DNA from: Megamerina dolium | Lineage: Eukaryota; Arthropoda; Insecta; Diptera; Megamerinidae | NCBI GenBank assembly: GCA_963854835.1 | Contig: OY978526.1 | Coordinates: forward strand, 66,316,765-66,380,764 | Direction of reading: 5' to 3' | DNA: 64,000 nt | Shown: positions 26,367-37,179 of the stretch, one piece after another | Position numbering within the stretch: position 1 is the stretch's first letter | Layout: the number at the start of each line of letters is the position of its first letter | The notes under the pieces: model-generated | Told to the model about the DNA's origin: nothing | The model's database searches: none | The model's input: the letters and a program-made list of their open reading frames with translations, nothing else | Translations under genes and position numbers: made by a program

Positions 26367-27560
26367 TAGGGTGATTTTTTAAAATAAAAATAAAGGGTTA
26401 TCCATTTTGCGGTTTCAAAAGTAAATGTTAATAAAACACATATAAAATAATTTTTATCATGATATTTCTTTTTTATTATAAAGTCTGAACGTTGACATTA
26501 TGTGTGAAATACTACATCATTTAAATGACCACCACGCGAATTGTTGCAAGCATCGATTCTTTTGAGGTAATTTTCGACCACTTTTTGACACATATTGGGC
26601 GGTATCTTAGCCATAACGTGACGAATGTTGGTTTTTAGATGCTCAAGAGTTTAAGGTTTATCTGCATAAACATGGTCTTTCGCGTAGCCCCACAAAAAAA
26701 AGTCAAGCGGTGTCAAATCGCATGATCTTGGTGGCCACTTGATATCGCCACGACGAGAAATTACGCGGCCAGAAAATTTCTCTTGCAATAAAGCCATACT
26801 CGCTCGAGTTGTGTGGCATGTGGCACCGTCTTGTTGAAACCACATATTCTCTAAGTCGTATTCTTCAATAGCAGGCAAAAAAAAGTCGGTTATCATATGA
26901 CCATAACGCTCCGAATTGACGGTGACAGTCGTTCCATCGTCGTTTTCGAAGAAGTAAGGTCCAATCACACCTCCGGACCAAAGAGCGCACCAAGCAGTGA
27001 CTTTTTGTGGATGTAGTGGCCTCTCTTCAATTACTTGAGGATTCTCAGAACCCCAAATACGACAATTTTGTTTGTTAACATACCCGCCTGTTGTTCAAGC
27101 ACCCATTTGACGTATCTACGACGTTGTGAATGGTCAGCTGGCTTCAGTTGTTGTGTGAGCTGGATTTTATATGGATGTAGGTGTAGATCCAAATGCAAAA
27201 TACGCCATAATGTGCCGTAAGACAGTCCTAATTCCTGAGAACGACGAGGAATCGACACATTCGGGTCTTCGGCAACACTTTCACTTACAGCAGCAATATT
27301 TTCGGTGGTTAGAGCGAAACGATGATGCACAGGCCTTACAATATCTGTAACCGATCCAGTCTCTTCATATTTCTTCACAATTTTGCCAATTGCTTGCGTA
27401 GTTGGACGATTATGTAAACCATAATCTCCTCTTAAAGCACGATATGTGGCTGTGGCAGAATCACCATTTTTGTAGTAGGTTTTTACAATTTTAATGCGTT
27501 GTGCAATAGTTAAGCGATCCATTTTCGCAAATGTCAGACTTTGAACTGAAAAAGAAAGAA
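26367..27560 (-). mobile_element. DD41D mariner (rosa-like), copy 1
   Basis: The 3' terminus on the + map is TAGGGTGATTTTTTAAAA at 26367, typical of this widespread insect family. The opposite inverted repeat was not found near 27560-27600, so the 5' end is probably lost or diverged. The transposase relic inside is described separately. A second copy lies at 43.4-44.5 kb. Confidence 0.85.
26498..27522 (-). pseudogene. DD41D mariner transposase, broken
   Basis: The start is MDRLTIAQRIKIV at 27522. The HTH region and RPVHH/IPRRSQELG blocks are intact, and ILHLDLHLHPYKIQLTQQLK follows in frame. After VLEQQA a 61-bp deletion relative to copy 2 removes the NKIFFSDEAHF block with the first catalytic Asp and shifts the frame. 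Downstream keep WFQQDGAT (second Asp) and SCDLTPLDFFLWGY (third Asp), 41 residues apart. A TTA-to-TAA change near 26650 creates a stop after YADKP. The C-terminal RGGHLNDVVFHT follows. It is non-functional. Confidence 0.88.
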
Positions 27561-27667
27561 ATTGTTTTAACAACTCAGTTTGACAGATGTCGTACATCTC
27601 AGCTTTCTAGAGACGATTCCTGGACAGCTATGAGGTTATTTGTCAATTCTCATATGATTGTCCTTAA

Positions 27668-28367
27668 GGGGGAAGACCACTTTGGCGGTTTGAAAAAATC
27701 GAATTTTTTTTTTGCTTGAAATGTTCTATGAGGTGTGTATTTTAATGTAAACGAGGTAACGAGACGATTTTTTAAAAAATTTCCCGGGGCACTGAGCGAG
27801 TTTCTAAAACTTCAAACGCGTTTATCTCGAAACGACATTTTGTAAACCGGTGGGACATATCACGCTTGCAGTTTTCATCCGATTTAGATGAAACCTTGCA
27901 AAATTATCTAGAATTTAATTCTGCATCGAAATACTGGATGGGATTTTTGATATTTTATAATTTGGATTTTTAAAGCACGATTTTGAGGCAAATTTTACAG
28001 GTAAAAAATTAACAATTTTTTATAAATAGCCACCATTTTCGTAAAAATTAACTTTTCAAAAAACGGCTTCAGTATTTCAGTGCGAAATTATATGGAGAAT
28101 AACCTGCCTATCTAACTTTTGTTCCAGATTCACTTGCCAAGGGTCCAGATGTCCCACCGATGGGGAAAACCGGGCTGGAGGGGGGATACGCGACCTGGTG
28201 CAGCGTTTACAGGGAGCCCGAGATCCAAGCAAAAAAAATTGATATTTATTGTAAAAAAGATGACTAATAAAATCATATAAAACATTTATCATTGCAAGTT
28301 GTTTTAATGCTGAAAAAAAAATTCCGAAAATACTTTATTTTCCGACAGCTCAAGGTGGTCTTTGCCC
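27668..28367. mobile_element. TTAA-flanked MITE (piggyBac-like)
   Basis: A ~700-bp non-coding block flanked by TTAA on both sides (27664-27667, 28368-28371). Its ends are inverted: left GGGGGAAGACCACTTTGG, right the complement of GGGCAAAGACCACCTTG. TTAA target sites with G/C-rich ends fit piggyBac-type transposition. No transposase frame is present. The middle is A/T-rich with one GC-rich patch near 28140-28210. Confidence 0.65.
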
Positions 28368-28371
28368 TTAA

Positions 28372-29779
28372 TTTTGTAAGGCGTGATGGTATGGTTGAGA
28401 TAAAAGGTAAGTATGTTCGTTAATTTTTAAATGGGTTCCGTTAATTTTATATAGCAGTTCTTTTAAGCGGTTGATATAAGGGGTAAGTATGTTCCGGAAA
28501 AATATTGAGGGGTTGAAAAGAACCGGCCGGTTTCACATCTTTCTAGAGACTATCTCTGGGCAACCATGGAGTTATTTAGAAAATTTTGTGTATTTTTCGA
28601 TAATTGTGTATGTACTCTACCTTATGGTATTCAGATAGTGAGCAGCTATGTTTGTGAAAGAATTATTGTAATGAAAAATTGTGTCTCGGTCATATATATG
28701 TCCTGTGATCATATATTAGAAAAATGTAAATTTTGTGGGGACAACATTGTTTGCACATTACCACATTAATCGGCATTTGTTCTAAAAATTGCACCCTTAG
28801 GGGCGACTCTTAGGAACAGTACGAGTGAATTTTATACAAACATAAGCTTTGTGTGGGAGCTGTCCTATGAAAATAAGTACAATATATACGAGTAAAATGC
28901 CGAGGAATTAATACAGGCCGGACTTACATTTAACTCCCCTTAATACAAAATTTTATGCATTGATAATATGTAAAATATGTGAAAAATAACAATTGCAAAA
29001 TTTTTGTGCTACAGTTCACCAATGGACGCAAAAATTTATAATATGTAGATTTCTATTAAATCTATTATTTTAAGTCCATAAGAATTGGAATTAGCAGTGT
29101 GTCGAATCACAAAATGTCTCACGTAAGAAATTCAAAAGATAAATTACATCTTGAACTATAAAAGTAGCTCACATAAGAAACACCCTTTTGTATCTTATAT
29201 CGTCTAACCGCATGCTTTTTGTTAAATCTTCTTCCCACACCCACCCACACCCATGTTCATTCGTTGCCATTGCATTTTGTATGCATTTCCTTCATTCCAT
29301 TTGAAATTGAATGGCATATGTCAGATTTATTTCACAGATTCACATTTTACATTCACAAAATCCTTCTCATTTCATACGGCATGATTGCCTTCAACTGTGT
29401 CTTTGCCTCTCTATGTCTCTCTGCTGCAGTCTCCTACGTTCACTTACTGACTCTTATGCGACTATGTATGTCTCACTGTGCTGTAATGCTTGAGTACTTG
29501 ATTTTTTTTATCTGCTATTTTTGTTTGCTAATGTTAGTGTTGTTGTTGCTATTAAATGCATTTCATTACAGAGGAAAAAAGTAATGCCCAATGTGCAATG
29601 TGTAATGCAAGTTGAAAGCGTTGAAATAATGTTTCATTAAAGCGGATTTTGTGGCAAGAATTTGGGGTGATGTCTTGCGAGCTTATCCATAGTAACGTAT
29701 ACTTACATACGTACAGACATTCAATTCACTTGTTTGTAAGTACTAGTTTGTGGCATTTTCATTGAAAAAATATTCTTCA
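28372..29779. other. Non-coding DNA with family B repeat remnants
   Basis: 'ggtaagtatgttc' words at about 28407 and 28479, and 'ctatctctgggcaaccatggagttattta' at about 28547, mark degenerate family B units. The 121-residue frame at 29219-29584 is Leu/His/Cys-rich low-complexity sequence with no recognisable domain, and I do not call it a gene. Confidence 0.45.
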
Positions 29780-29789
29780 CATTCAAGAT

Positions 29790-30635
29790 TTTTTTTTTTT
29801 TTTTTTTTTTTTGTTAGCTTATTTTTTTTTTTATTGAATCTTTCTTAAATACAAGAAACTAACAATAATTATTCAAATCTTACAAGCTAAATAAAACTAT
29901 GTGATATCCCCTACGTTCCATCACAATTTGGTGAGTCGCGAGATGTAGCAATTTTACAGCATATTCAGTGTGTCTTTTCTTTTTAATCGACGATGCCCCT
30001 TGCTCAGCAACAATTGCCTAGCAAGGGGATTCGGATGACTGTGTAATTTTTGAATGTAGCTTCTGCAGGACATTGCAACTTCCTCAGAAATTGTGGATAC
30101 ATTTAAATCTCGATGGATGTTAACGTTCCTCATATACCAAGGCGCGTTTACAATAATTCGCAGACACTTGGATTGTATTCGCTGCAATTTTTCGATATTA
30201 GAGGGAGATGCGGTGCCCCAAAACTGAATACCATAAGTCCAGATTGGTTTCAGGATTGCTTTATATAATAGCACTTTGTATTCAAGATTCAACTTTGATC
30301 GTTTGTGTAACAGCCACCATAACTGATTCATTTTAAGCTTGATCTGAGTTTTCTTTGCCTCTATGTGATATTTCCATGTCAGCCTTCTGTCGAGGTGAAT
30401 ACCCAAGTACTTTGTTGAGGAACATTGTGGAACTGATTGGCCATTAATTTTAAGTGGGGGACATGTATCTAGCCTTAGCGTGAAGGTTACATGTACGCTC
30501 TTTGATTCATTGACTTTTATACGCCATTTTGCTAGCCAGATTTCGAGAGAATCGACGTGAGTCTGCAGGAGTTTAGTAGCTTCTATGGGGTTAGAGCGAG
30601 AGCACAATATTGCCGTATCATCAGCAATTCATCAG
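29790..30635 (-). mobile_element. Jockey-type non-LTR element, 5'-truncated, copy 1
   Basis: The minus strand encodes the C-terminal part of a reverse transcriptase from ADDTAIL (at the YADD box) through TKYLGIHLDRRLTW, LLYKAILKPIWTYGIQFWG and IQSKCLRIIVNAPW to RRLKRKDTLNML. The open frame runs from 30628 to its stop at 29954. A poly(A) tail appears as T runs at 29790-29835 on the + strand. A 10-bp target duplication CATTCAAGAT flanks it (29780-29789, 30636-30645). A short CTGATGA duplication sits at the 5' junction. It differs by only about two residues over 217 from the copy at 45.8-46.6 kb, so both insertions are recent. Confidence 0.9.
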
Positions 30636-30645
30636 CATTCAAGAT

Positions 30646-31370
30646 GCTTCAGTTTAGTTTTTTTATCTTTTCATTGCTGTCTCACTGTTTGTTTGTGTTT
30701 TTTTTTTTAAACGAAACTGCCAGAGTTGTTATTGACTTTCAACTTTATAATTGATCAAATGAGAAGAAAATCAAGTAATGACATTTTGAAATGTTCTCTC
30801 TCTCTCTCTTCTTATAACATACACAATAGTACATACAGACATTTGTATTCAGTGTACAGTGACTGACTAATAGAGAGGGATGCAAACGATATGTCAAAGA
30901 CTGGAGAGTACTACATATACATATATAGGAGAATATTGGAGTATATGAATATAATAAACTGAAGTGAAATGAAGAATTAAAAATAATTTCCAAGGAAAGT
31001 TTCAATTAATTAAACGAAATAGAAGGCAAAAGAAAAAAATAACCTACTAAATACATCTGAAGTTGATGAAATTGTTACAGATAACTAACTGGTGTATGTA
31101 TAATTGGATCGGATATGGACGACTACGAGATGTAACAATAAAACACTGTGCAGATGAAGTCAGTTTATTTAGTTGAAGTTAGTTGAAAGCAATATACTCA
31201 ATTAAAAGTTAGCATATACTTCAGAAATAGCGAATATTCTTCATAAATATGATATTGATACTAACCACAGTTATTATTTATTTTACCTATTGACATTTCT
31301 CAGTTTTTCATCTAACCGTTCAAAATTAAAGGCGTTTGTTGCTTTTTTCTTTAATAACATTTAATTTTGT
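30646..31370. other. AT-rich non-coding stretch
   Basis: No gene was seen. It contains a short CT tract near 30795 and A/T-rich sequence leading into the tandem array. Confidence 0.5.
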
Positions 31371-31860
31371 ATGGCAGTAATATTTATTTATGAACGGAAT
31401 GACTTCATATCGCCTTTGTGAAAAACTAATATGATTCAGGAGTTCCACCTAGGACCTTCCCCCGCCTGAGTGGAAAATCTACTAATGTTAAATTTACGAA
31501 ATGGTTGCACCACTGGGTGTATTCCATAAAAGATCGTAAATGCTAATCAAACATTTTTAATTTATATATCTATTGCTGAATATTAAGTGGAACAGATTGA
31601 AATGAATAATTGAATTAAAAAAATGGAGTTTCAGAATAATGCATTGAAAAGCTCCTATAAAAATTTGTAGACTCTTGTTTGAAAGTTTATACATTTTGTA
31701 TGGAGACTATGTTTATTTTTGAACGGAACGACTTTTTCTTTTGTACGCAATACTATTTTGGTTAACAAGTATCATTCCAGAAGTTTCAGAATGATGCATT
31801 GAAAAATTGTGGTAGCTGTAATTCCGTTATTTTATTACGTAATTTTTTCTGTGCAGGTAC
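31371..31860 (+). repeat. Degenerate ~155-165-bp tandem array, left part
   Basis: Anchors 'tttatga/tgaacggaa' at 31391 and 31721 are 330 bp apart (two units). 'gtttcagaat' anchors at ~31630 and ~31785 are ~154 bp apart. The same unit recurs at 36.9-37.2 and 38.3-38.7 kb, so the Tc3-like and RTE insertions split one array. Confidence 0.6.
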
Positions 31861-31931
31861 GCCGAAGTGTTAATTAATTAAATCGAATTTTCGTTTAATT
31901 TCGTGCATAAAAATTGGTTATTCCTGTAGAT

Positions 31932-32927
31932 ATGCCTCGCGGGACCCACCTTTCAGCTGAAGAGCGCGTAAGGATCCAAACTTTGCGCGATTGTGGCACA
32001 ACAATAAGGGAAATAGCAAAAATAGTTGCCAGAGATAACAAAACTATATTTTGCTTCCTGAAGAATCCTGACTATTATGGACAGAGAAAGAGAGCCGGTT
32101 GTACACCAAAGATAGATGAGCGCACGAAGCGGCAAATCAAGCGCTTAGCTGTCAATAAAAGCATATCTCCGTCAAATATTAAACGGCAATTAAACCTTCC
32201 AGTATCCACCAGAAGAGTTCAACAAATTTTGGAGGACAACGATTACCTTAAATACGAAAAACGCATTCCCCTACCCAGGTTGCTTCCAAGGCATAAAACC
32301 GCTCGGTTGAATTACGCTGAAAAACACAAATTCTGGGATGATGAATGGAAATCGGTGACCTTCAGTGATGAAAAAAAGTTTAACTTAGATGGTCCTGATG
32401 GCCTTCAAAAATATTGGAGTGATATTCGACGAGAACGAGAAACTCGTCATACGAGAAATTTTCAAGGCGGATCACTAATGGTATGGGCTGCTTTCGGGTA
32501 CTATGGAGCTACTCCTATATGTTTTATTAGCCATAAAATGAATTCGGCTGCTTATGTTGAACTCCTGGACAACGTTTTATTCGACTATTCGGAAAAGTTT
32601 TGTGATGACTCCTGGATTTTCCAGCAAGACAACGCTGCCATTCATAATGCGAAGACGACAAAAACGTTTTTTAATGAAAGAAACATAACGCTAATGGAAT
32701 GGCCGGCTATCAGTCCAGACTTAAATCCAATTGAGAACATTTGGTCAATTTTGTCACAACAAGTTTACGCCAGTGGCCGGCAATTTGAGACCTTAAAGGA
32801 CCTTAAGCTATGTATTCAGGCTGAATGGAAAAAAATTCCATTTTTCACCTTTCGGTCATTGATTGATTCAATGCCCAGACGTATAATTAGCGTAACTTTA
32901 GCTAAAGGCGGTCATACAAATTATTAA
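31932..32927 (+). CDS. Tc3-like transposase, intact reading frame
   Basis: A complete 331-residue transposase of the Tc1/mariner superfamily. It starts at MPRGTHLSAEE (an upstream in-frame ATG at 31914 is less likely, because Tc3 proteins begin MPRG). An N-terminal HTH domain (~1-110) is followed by the DDE domain. FSDEKKFNLDGPDG carries D146, WIFQQDNAAIHN carries D233, and SPDLNPIENIW carries E268. There are 34 residues between the last two, so DD34E. The end is TLAKGGHTNY, near the Tc3 form. Length fits the family. I could not find terminal inverted repeats. The RTE palindrome starts about 90 bp downstream, so its insertion may have separated or removed the 3' end. The protein could be active in principle, but mobility needs ends. 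Confidence 0.92.
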   Translation: MPRGTHLSAEERVRIQTLRDCGTTIREIAKIVARDNKTIFCFLKNPDYYGQRKRAGCTPKIDERTKRQIKRLAVNKSISPSNIKRQLNLPVSTRRVQQILEDNDYLKYEKRIPLPRLLPRHKTARLNYAEKHKFWDDEWKSVTFSDEKKFNLDGPDGLQKYWSDIRRERETRHTRNFQGGSLMVWAAFGYYGATPICFISHKMNSAAYVELLDNVLFDYSEKFCDDSWIFQQDNAAIHNAKTTKTFFNERNITLMEWPAISPDLNPIENIWSILSQQVYASGRQFETLKDLKLCIQAEWKKIPFFTFRSLIDSMPRRIISVTLAKGGHTNY

Positions 32928-33017
32928 GATCACCTTTTTCTTAAAGCAAATGTAATTTTTCTTCCTTTTTATGTTTTGTATGCTATATTTTTTTCGTTCT
33001 AAAAAAATTGAATTTTT

Positions 33018-33831
33018 ATGTTTTTTTTTTTTTTTTTCATTGGGGGGGTTTTTTATGTGGCGGGTCCCAAACCCAACGCACAACTTCTAACCGAGGAGAT
33101 TTTCGCCACTCACTTCAGCCGCCTCCCAGCGAGTGCCAGGAAGACGTTGCCCGGTGGTCGCCACATGGAGCGCCCCCATTAATAATAATGAAAGCGCCAT
33201 CACAGAGTAAGCAGACCAAGCTATATGACTACCCCTCATTAACAAATAAAGGTATCATCACATAGCGCTCAGATCAAACTACATGACAGCCAGTAAGTTG
33301 ACTTGCGATGAGTTCAACAAGGATTGCGCTAGCCCCACCTGGTTGAGGCAGTTAGACACGTTACCTTGCGAAAACACCACCAGACCAGGTGGTCTGACCA
33401 GACCAGGTTGAGGCAGTTAGACACGTTACCTTGCGAAAACACCACCAGACTAGGTGGTCTGACCAGACCAGGTGGTCTGGTGGTGTTTTCGCAAGGTAAC
33501 GTGTCTAACTGCCTCAACCAGGTGGGGCTAGCGCAATCCTTGTTGAACTCATCGCAAGTCAACTCACTGGCTGTCATGTAGTTTGATCTGAGCGCTATGT
33601 GATGATACCTTTATTTGTTAATTAGGGGTAGTCATATAGCTTGCTCTGCTTACTCTGTGATGGCGCTTTCATTATTATTAATGGAGGCCCTCCATGTGGC
33701 GACCACGGGCAACGTCTTCCTGGCACCCGCTGGGAGGCGGCTGAAGTGAGTGGCGAAAATCTCCTCGGTTAGAGGTTGTGCGTTGGGTTTGGGACCCGCC
33801 ACATAAAAAACCCCCCCAATGAAAAAAACAA
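33018..33831. repeat. Large palindrome at the RTE 5' end
   Basis: The left arm (~33018-33405) is a near-perfect reverse complement of the right arm (~33464-33831). For example, 'tcattgggggggttttttat' at 33039 pairs with 'ataaaaaacccccccaatga' at 33803. Mismatches are few. A 65-bp direct duplication (33341-33405 and 33406-33470) lies at the centre, with nested 'accaggtggtctg' mini-palindromes. The right arm runs straight into the RTE coding start, so it is the RTE 5' leader. The left arm is an inverted copy of that leader. Confidence 0.85.
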
Positions 33832-36753
33832 ATATGCTTCGGATAAGGACTACCGCTTTTGTTGATGACCCCCGCAAACGAAAAAAGGACCACGATTTAC
33901 GGATATGCACCTGGAATGTCCGATCCCTTTATAGGGAGGGTGCCTCTATCCAGCTGGTTGATGTCCTCGAAAAATACAGAGCTGACATCACCGCTCTCCA
34001 GGAAATGCGATGGACAGGACAGGGCTGCTCCAAAAGAGCGTCCTGTGACATCTACTACAGTTGCCATGCTGAAAGGCACGAATTAGGATGTGGATTTTTG
34101 GTCAGCAAGAGACTACGACATCTTGTCTCACAGTTCACGCCTGTGAACGAACGGCTGGCCACAATCCGCATCAAGGCAAAATTTTTCAACATCAGCCTTA
34201 TATGTGCCCACGCTCCGACGGATGAGAAGGACAATGTGACCAAGGAGAGCTTCTTTCAGCGCCTCGAAGAAGCTTATGACCGCTGCCCCCGCCACGATAT
34301 CAAAATCGTGCTTGGCGACTTTAATGCCAGGGCAAGGAAGGTACCTTTGGTCCAACTGTCGGAAAATTCAGCCTCCACCAGAACACCTCCGATAACGGAA
34401 TGAGGCTGATCGACTTCGCCGCAGCACGAAATATGGTAATTGGTGGTACCAGATTCCAGCATCTCGACATCCACAAAGCGACATGGCTGTCTCCAGATCA
34501 ACGTACAAGAAACCAAATTGATCATGTGGTGATTGACGGAAGGCATGCTTCCAGTGTGATGGACGTGAAATCGATCCGTGGTGCCAACATCGACTCGGAT
34601 CACTACCTTGTTGCAGCTAAGGTGCGCACACGCCTATGTGTCGCAAATAACAAGAGAAGTCCCACACAGAGAAAGCTCGACGTTAGTAAGCTGCGATCAC
34701 CAGAGACAGCAGATGCATTTTCCACTCGACTATCGGATCTGCTTATGCAGAACACTCCCCCACTTGATGATACATGCGCACGGTGGACACATATATCCCA
34801 CTCCATGACTACTGCTGCCGAGGAGGTAATCGGTTACTACCGGCCTCTGAGGAATGAGTGGTATGATCAGGAGTGTCGCGACGCTACCGCAGAGAAAGAC
34901 GCCGCCTACAGAAAAACCCTGCGTGCAGGCGTAACGCGAGCTGTTAAGGAGCGGTATAGAGAGAAAAGGAGTGCAGAGAGACGTCTTTTCAGGCGCAAGA
35001 AGAGGGAGTTGGAAAGACGCGAGTGTGAGGAGATAGAGATGTGTACCGACAAGAATGAGACTCGAAAATTCTTTGAAAAGATCAAGCGCCTGAGTGGAGG
35101 TTTAAATCCCGGAGCCTCTTCTTGTCGTGATGGAAATGGGAATCTGGTTACGGATGTCCAGAGTGTACTGAGCCTATGGAGGGAACACTTCTCCACGTTA
35201 CTGAATGGCGATGCTACGAACAATTCCGCCAGTGGAGGAGAATGCCCGATAACCCCAATTACAGATGATGGTGTTGATGTTCCACCACCCGACTATGACG
35301 AGGTTGAAACGGCAATTTTAAGGCTGAAGAACAACAAAGCTGCAGGTGCTGATGGCCTGCCTGCCGAGTTGTTTAAGACCGGAGACGATGAGCTGCTCAC
35401 CCGCATGCACCAGCTCATAAGCAGAATATGGTCGGATGAAAGCATGCCTGATGATTGGAGGCTCAGTGTTCTCTGTCCTGTACATAAAAAAGGAGGCCCC
35501 ACAATTTGCGCCAACTACCGTGGAATAAGTCTCCTGAGCATCGCGTACAAGGTTCTATCGAGCGTACTGTGTGAAAGGTTGAAGCCTATGCTCAGCAACC
35601 TGATTGGACCTTATCAGTGTGGCTTCAGACCTGGTAAATCCACCATCGACCAGATTTTCATACTGCGCCAAATCCTGGAGAAGACCCAAGAAAATCAGAT
35701 CGACACACACCACCTATTTGTTGATTATAAAGCCGCTTTCGACAGTCCGGTAAGGGATTACCTCTACGCAATAACGTCTGAGTTCGGTATTCCTGCAAAG
35801 CTCATTCGACTTTGTAGAATGACACTGCATAACTCCCGTTGTGCAGTGAAAATTGGGAAGGACCTCTCCGCACCGTTTAATACCGAACGGGGTTTCAGAC
35901 AAGGTGATTCGTTATCGTGCGACTTCTTCAATCTTATTATGGAGAAAATAATACGAGCTGCTGATCTACGACATAATGGCACTATCTTCAACAAAAGTGT
36001 CATGCTGTTAGCGTATGCCGACGATATTGACATAATCGGCATGAACACGCGAGCAGTCAGTGCAGCATTCTCAGAGTTGGAAAGAGAGTCGCGTCGGATG
36101 GGTCTCACGGTGAACGAGGGCAAGACGAAGTATCTAGTGTCAACAAACAAAGAGTCCCGGCGTCTTGGACAGCACGTCACTGTTGACAACTACGCTTTTG
36201 AAGTAGTAAGGGACTTTGTCTATCTTGGAACCAGCATTAACAGCAGTAATGACGTCAGCTTGGAGATCATGCGTAGGATAACTCTTGCTAACAGGTGTTA
36301 CTTTGGGCTGAGTAAGCAATTGAGAAGTCGAGCCCTCTCTCGAAGAACGAAAACTACACTCTACAAGTCTCTCATCATGCCTGTCCTAACATATGGCGCT
36401 GAAGCCTGGACAATTTCCACCTACGCAAGATCTTTGGACCTATTTGCGTTGGTGGCGAGTACCGAATAAGGTACCACCATGAGCTGTACGAGCTGTATGC
36501 CGATATTGACATAGTAAAGCGCATCAAAATCCAGCGGCTGCGCTGGCTAGGTCATGTCGAGCGAATGGAAGAACACGCTCCAGCTAAGAAGGTGTTATAT
36601 TCGGAACCCGCTGAAGGACGACACAAAGGAGGAAGACCAAACCTCCGGTGGAAAGACCAAGTACTGGAGAACCTGACGGCGCTTGGAATTTCTAACTGGC
36701 GCCAGCTAGCGAAGAACAGAGATGGCTGGCGAAGCATGTTATTTTCGGCCTAA
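33819..36753 (+). pseudogene. RTE endonuclease-reverse transcriptase polyprotein, two frame breaks
   Basis: The apurinic-type endonuclease runs from LRICTWNVRSLY through LQEMRWTG, VLGDFNAR, NQIDHVVID and IDSDHYLV (33900-34620). The reverse transcriptase has LLAYADDIDIIG with YADD at 36014-36025, plus LCPVHKKG and GFRQGDSLS. The C-terminal tail has RLRWLGHV and GRPNLRWKDQV. A one-base deletion near 34329-34331 splits the frame inside the endonuclease: 33819-34403 ends early and 34400-36469 carries on. A 40-bp deletion at about 36420 relative to copy 1 breaks it again, so the last segment (to 36753) is in a third frame. Two lesions in about 980 codons indicate a fairly recent insertion that cannot now make full-length protein. 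Confidence 0.9.
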
Positions 36754-36879
36754 ATCGATATTCGGTTGTTATGGCCACATAAGTAAGTAAGTAAGTTATT
36801 ATTTGTCTAAGTCTTTTAGCTGAGTTAAAAGGTTTTTGTTTCTTCTATTATTATATCAAAACAAAAAAATAAATAAAGC

Positions 36880-37175
36880 TTTATGTTTCTATTAGAAAAG
36901 TTTAAAAGTTGTATGCTATACTTATTTCGTGCAGTGTATTTTACATGGAATACAATTTTCGCAAAAAAATAGGATTTCCAAAATTTCAGAATGATGTATT
37001 GGAAAATACTGATCCGTGCCGTACTACATCTCCGATTTTTTTTTTTTCAACTTTTTATAGAGACAGTACTTATTTATGAACGGAATTACTTACAATTCCA
37101 CGTGAGACACTATTTTGATTAACAAGTAACATTACAAAATTTTTAGAATGATATATTAGAACATCATTGTTACTT
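36880..37175 (+). repeat. Degenerate ~160-bp tandem array, middle part
   Basis: 'atttcagaatgatgtattgg' near 36980 and 'tttttagaatgatatattag' near 37140 are ~161 bp apart, with 'tttatgaacggaatt' at 37074. It continues the array seen at 31.4-31.9 kb. Confidence 0.55.
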
Positions 37176-37179
37176 TGTA

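Larger units (their letters stand above)
33018..36797 (+). mobile_element. RTE-type non-LTR retrotransposon, near full length, copy 2
   Basis: Leader (palindromic, see separate entry), one endonuclease plus reverse transcriptase region (33819-36753), then a short 3' end 'ttcggttgttatggccacat' and an (AAGT)n tail at 36778-36796. The 3' end is shared with copy 1 (267) and with a 57-bp stub at 44834. It sits inside the degenerate ~160-bp array and 3' of the Tc3-like gene. I could not settle a target duplication. Confidence 0.9.

Noticed and set aside
29219..29584. 121-residue + frame as a membrane protein gene
   Set aside because: Low-complexity Leu/Cys/His-rich translation without domain, splice signals or repeat relationship; likely chance.
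33329..33581. Opposite-strand frames of 71-82 residues at the palindrome centre
   Set aside because: They mirror each other because the DNA is palindromic with internal duplication. No domain or start context.
31800..37000. Terminal inverted repeats for the Tc3-like element ('ctgtgcag' near 31850 and 'cgtgcagtg' near 36930)
   Set aside because: The two words are in direct, not inverted, orientation and fit the tandem-array unit instead.
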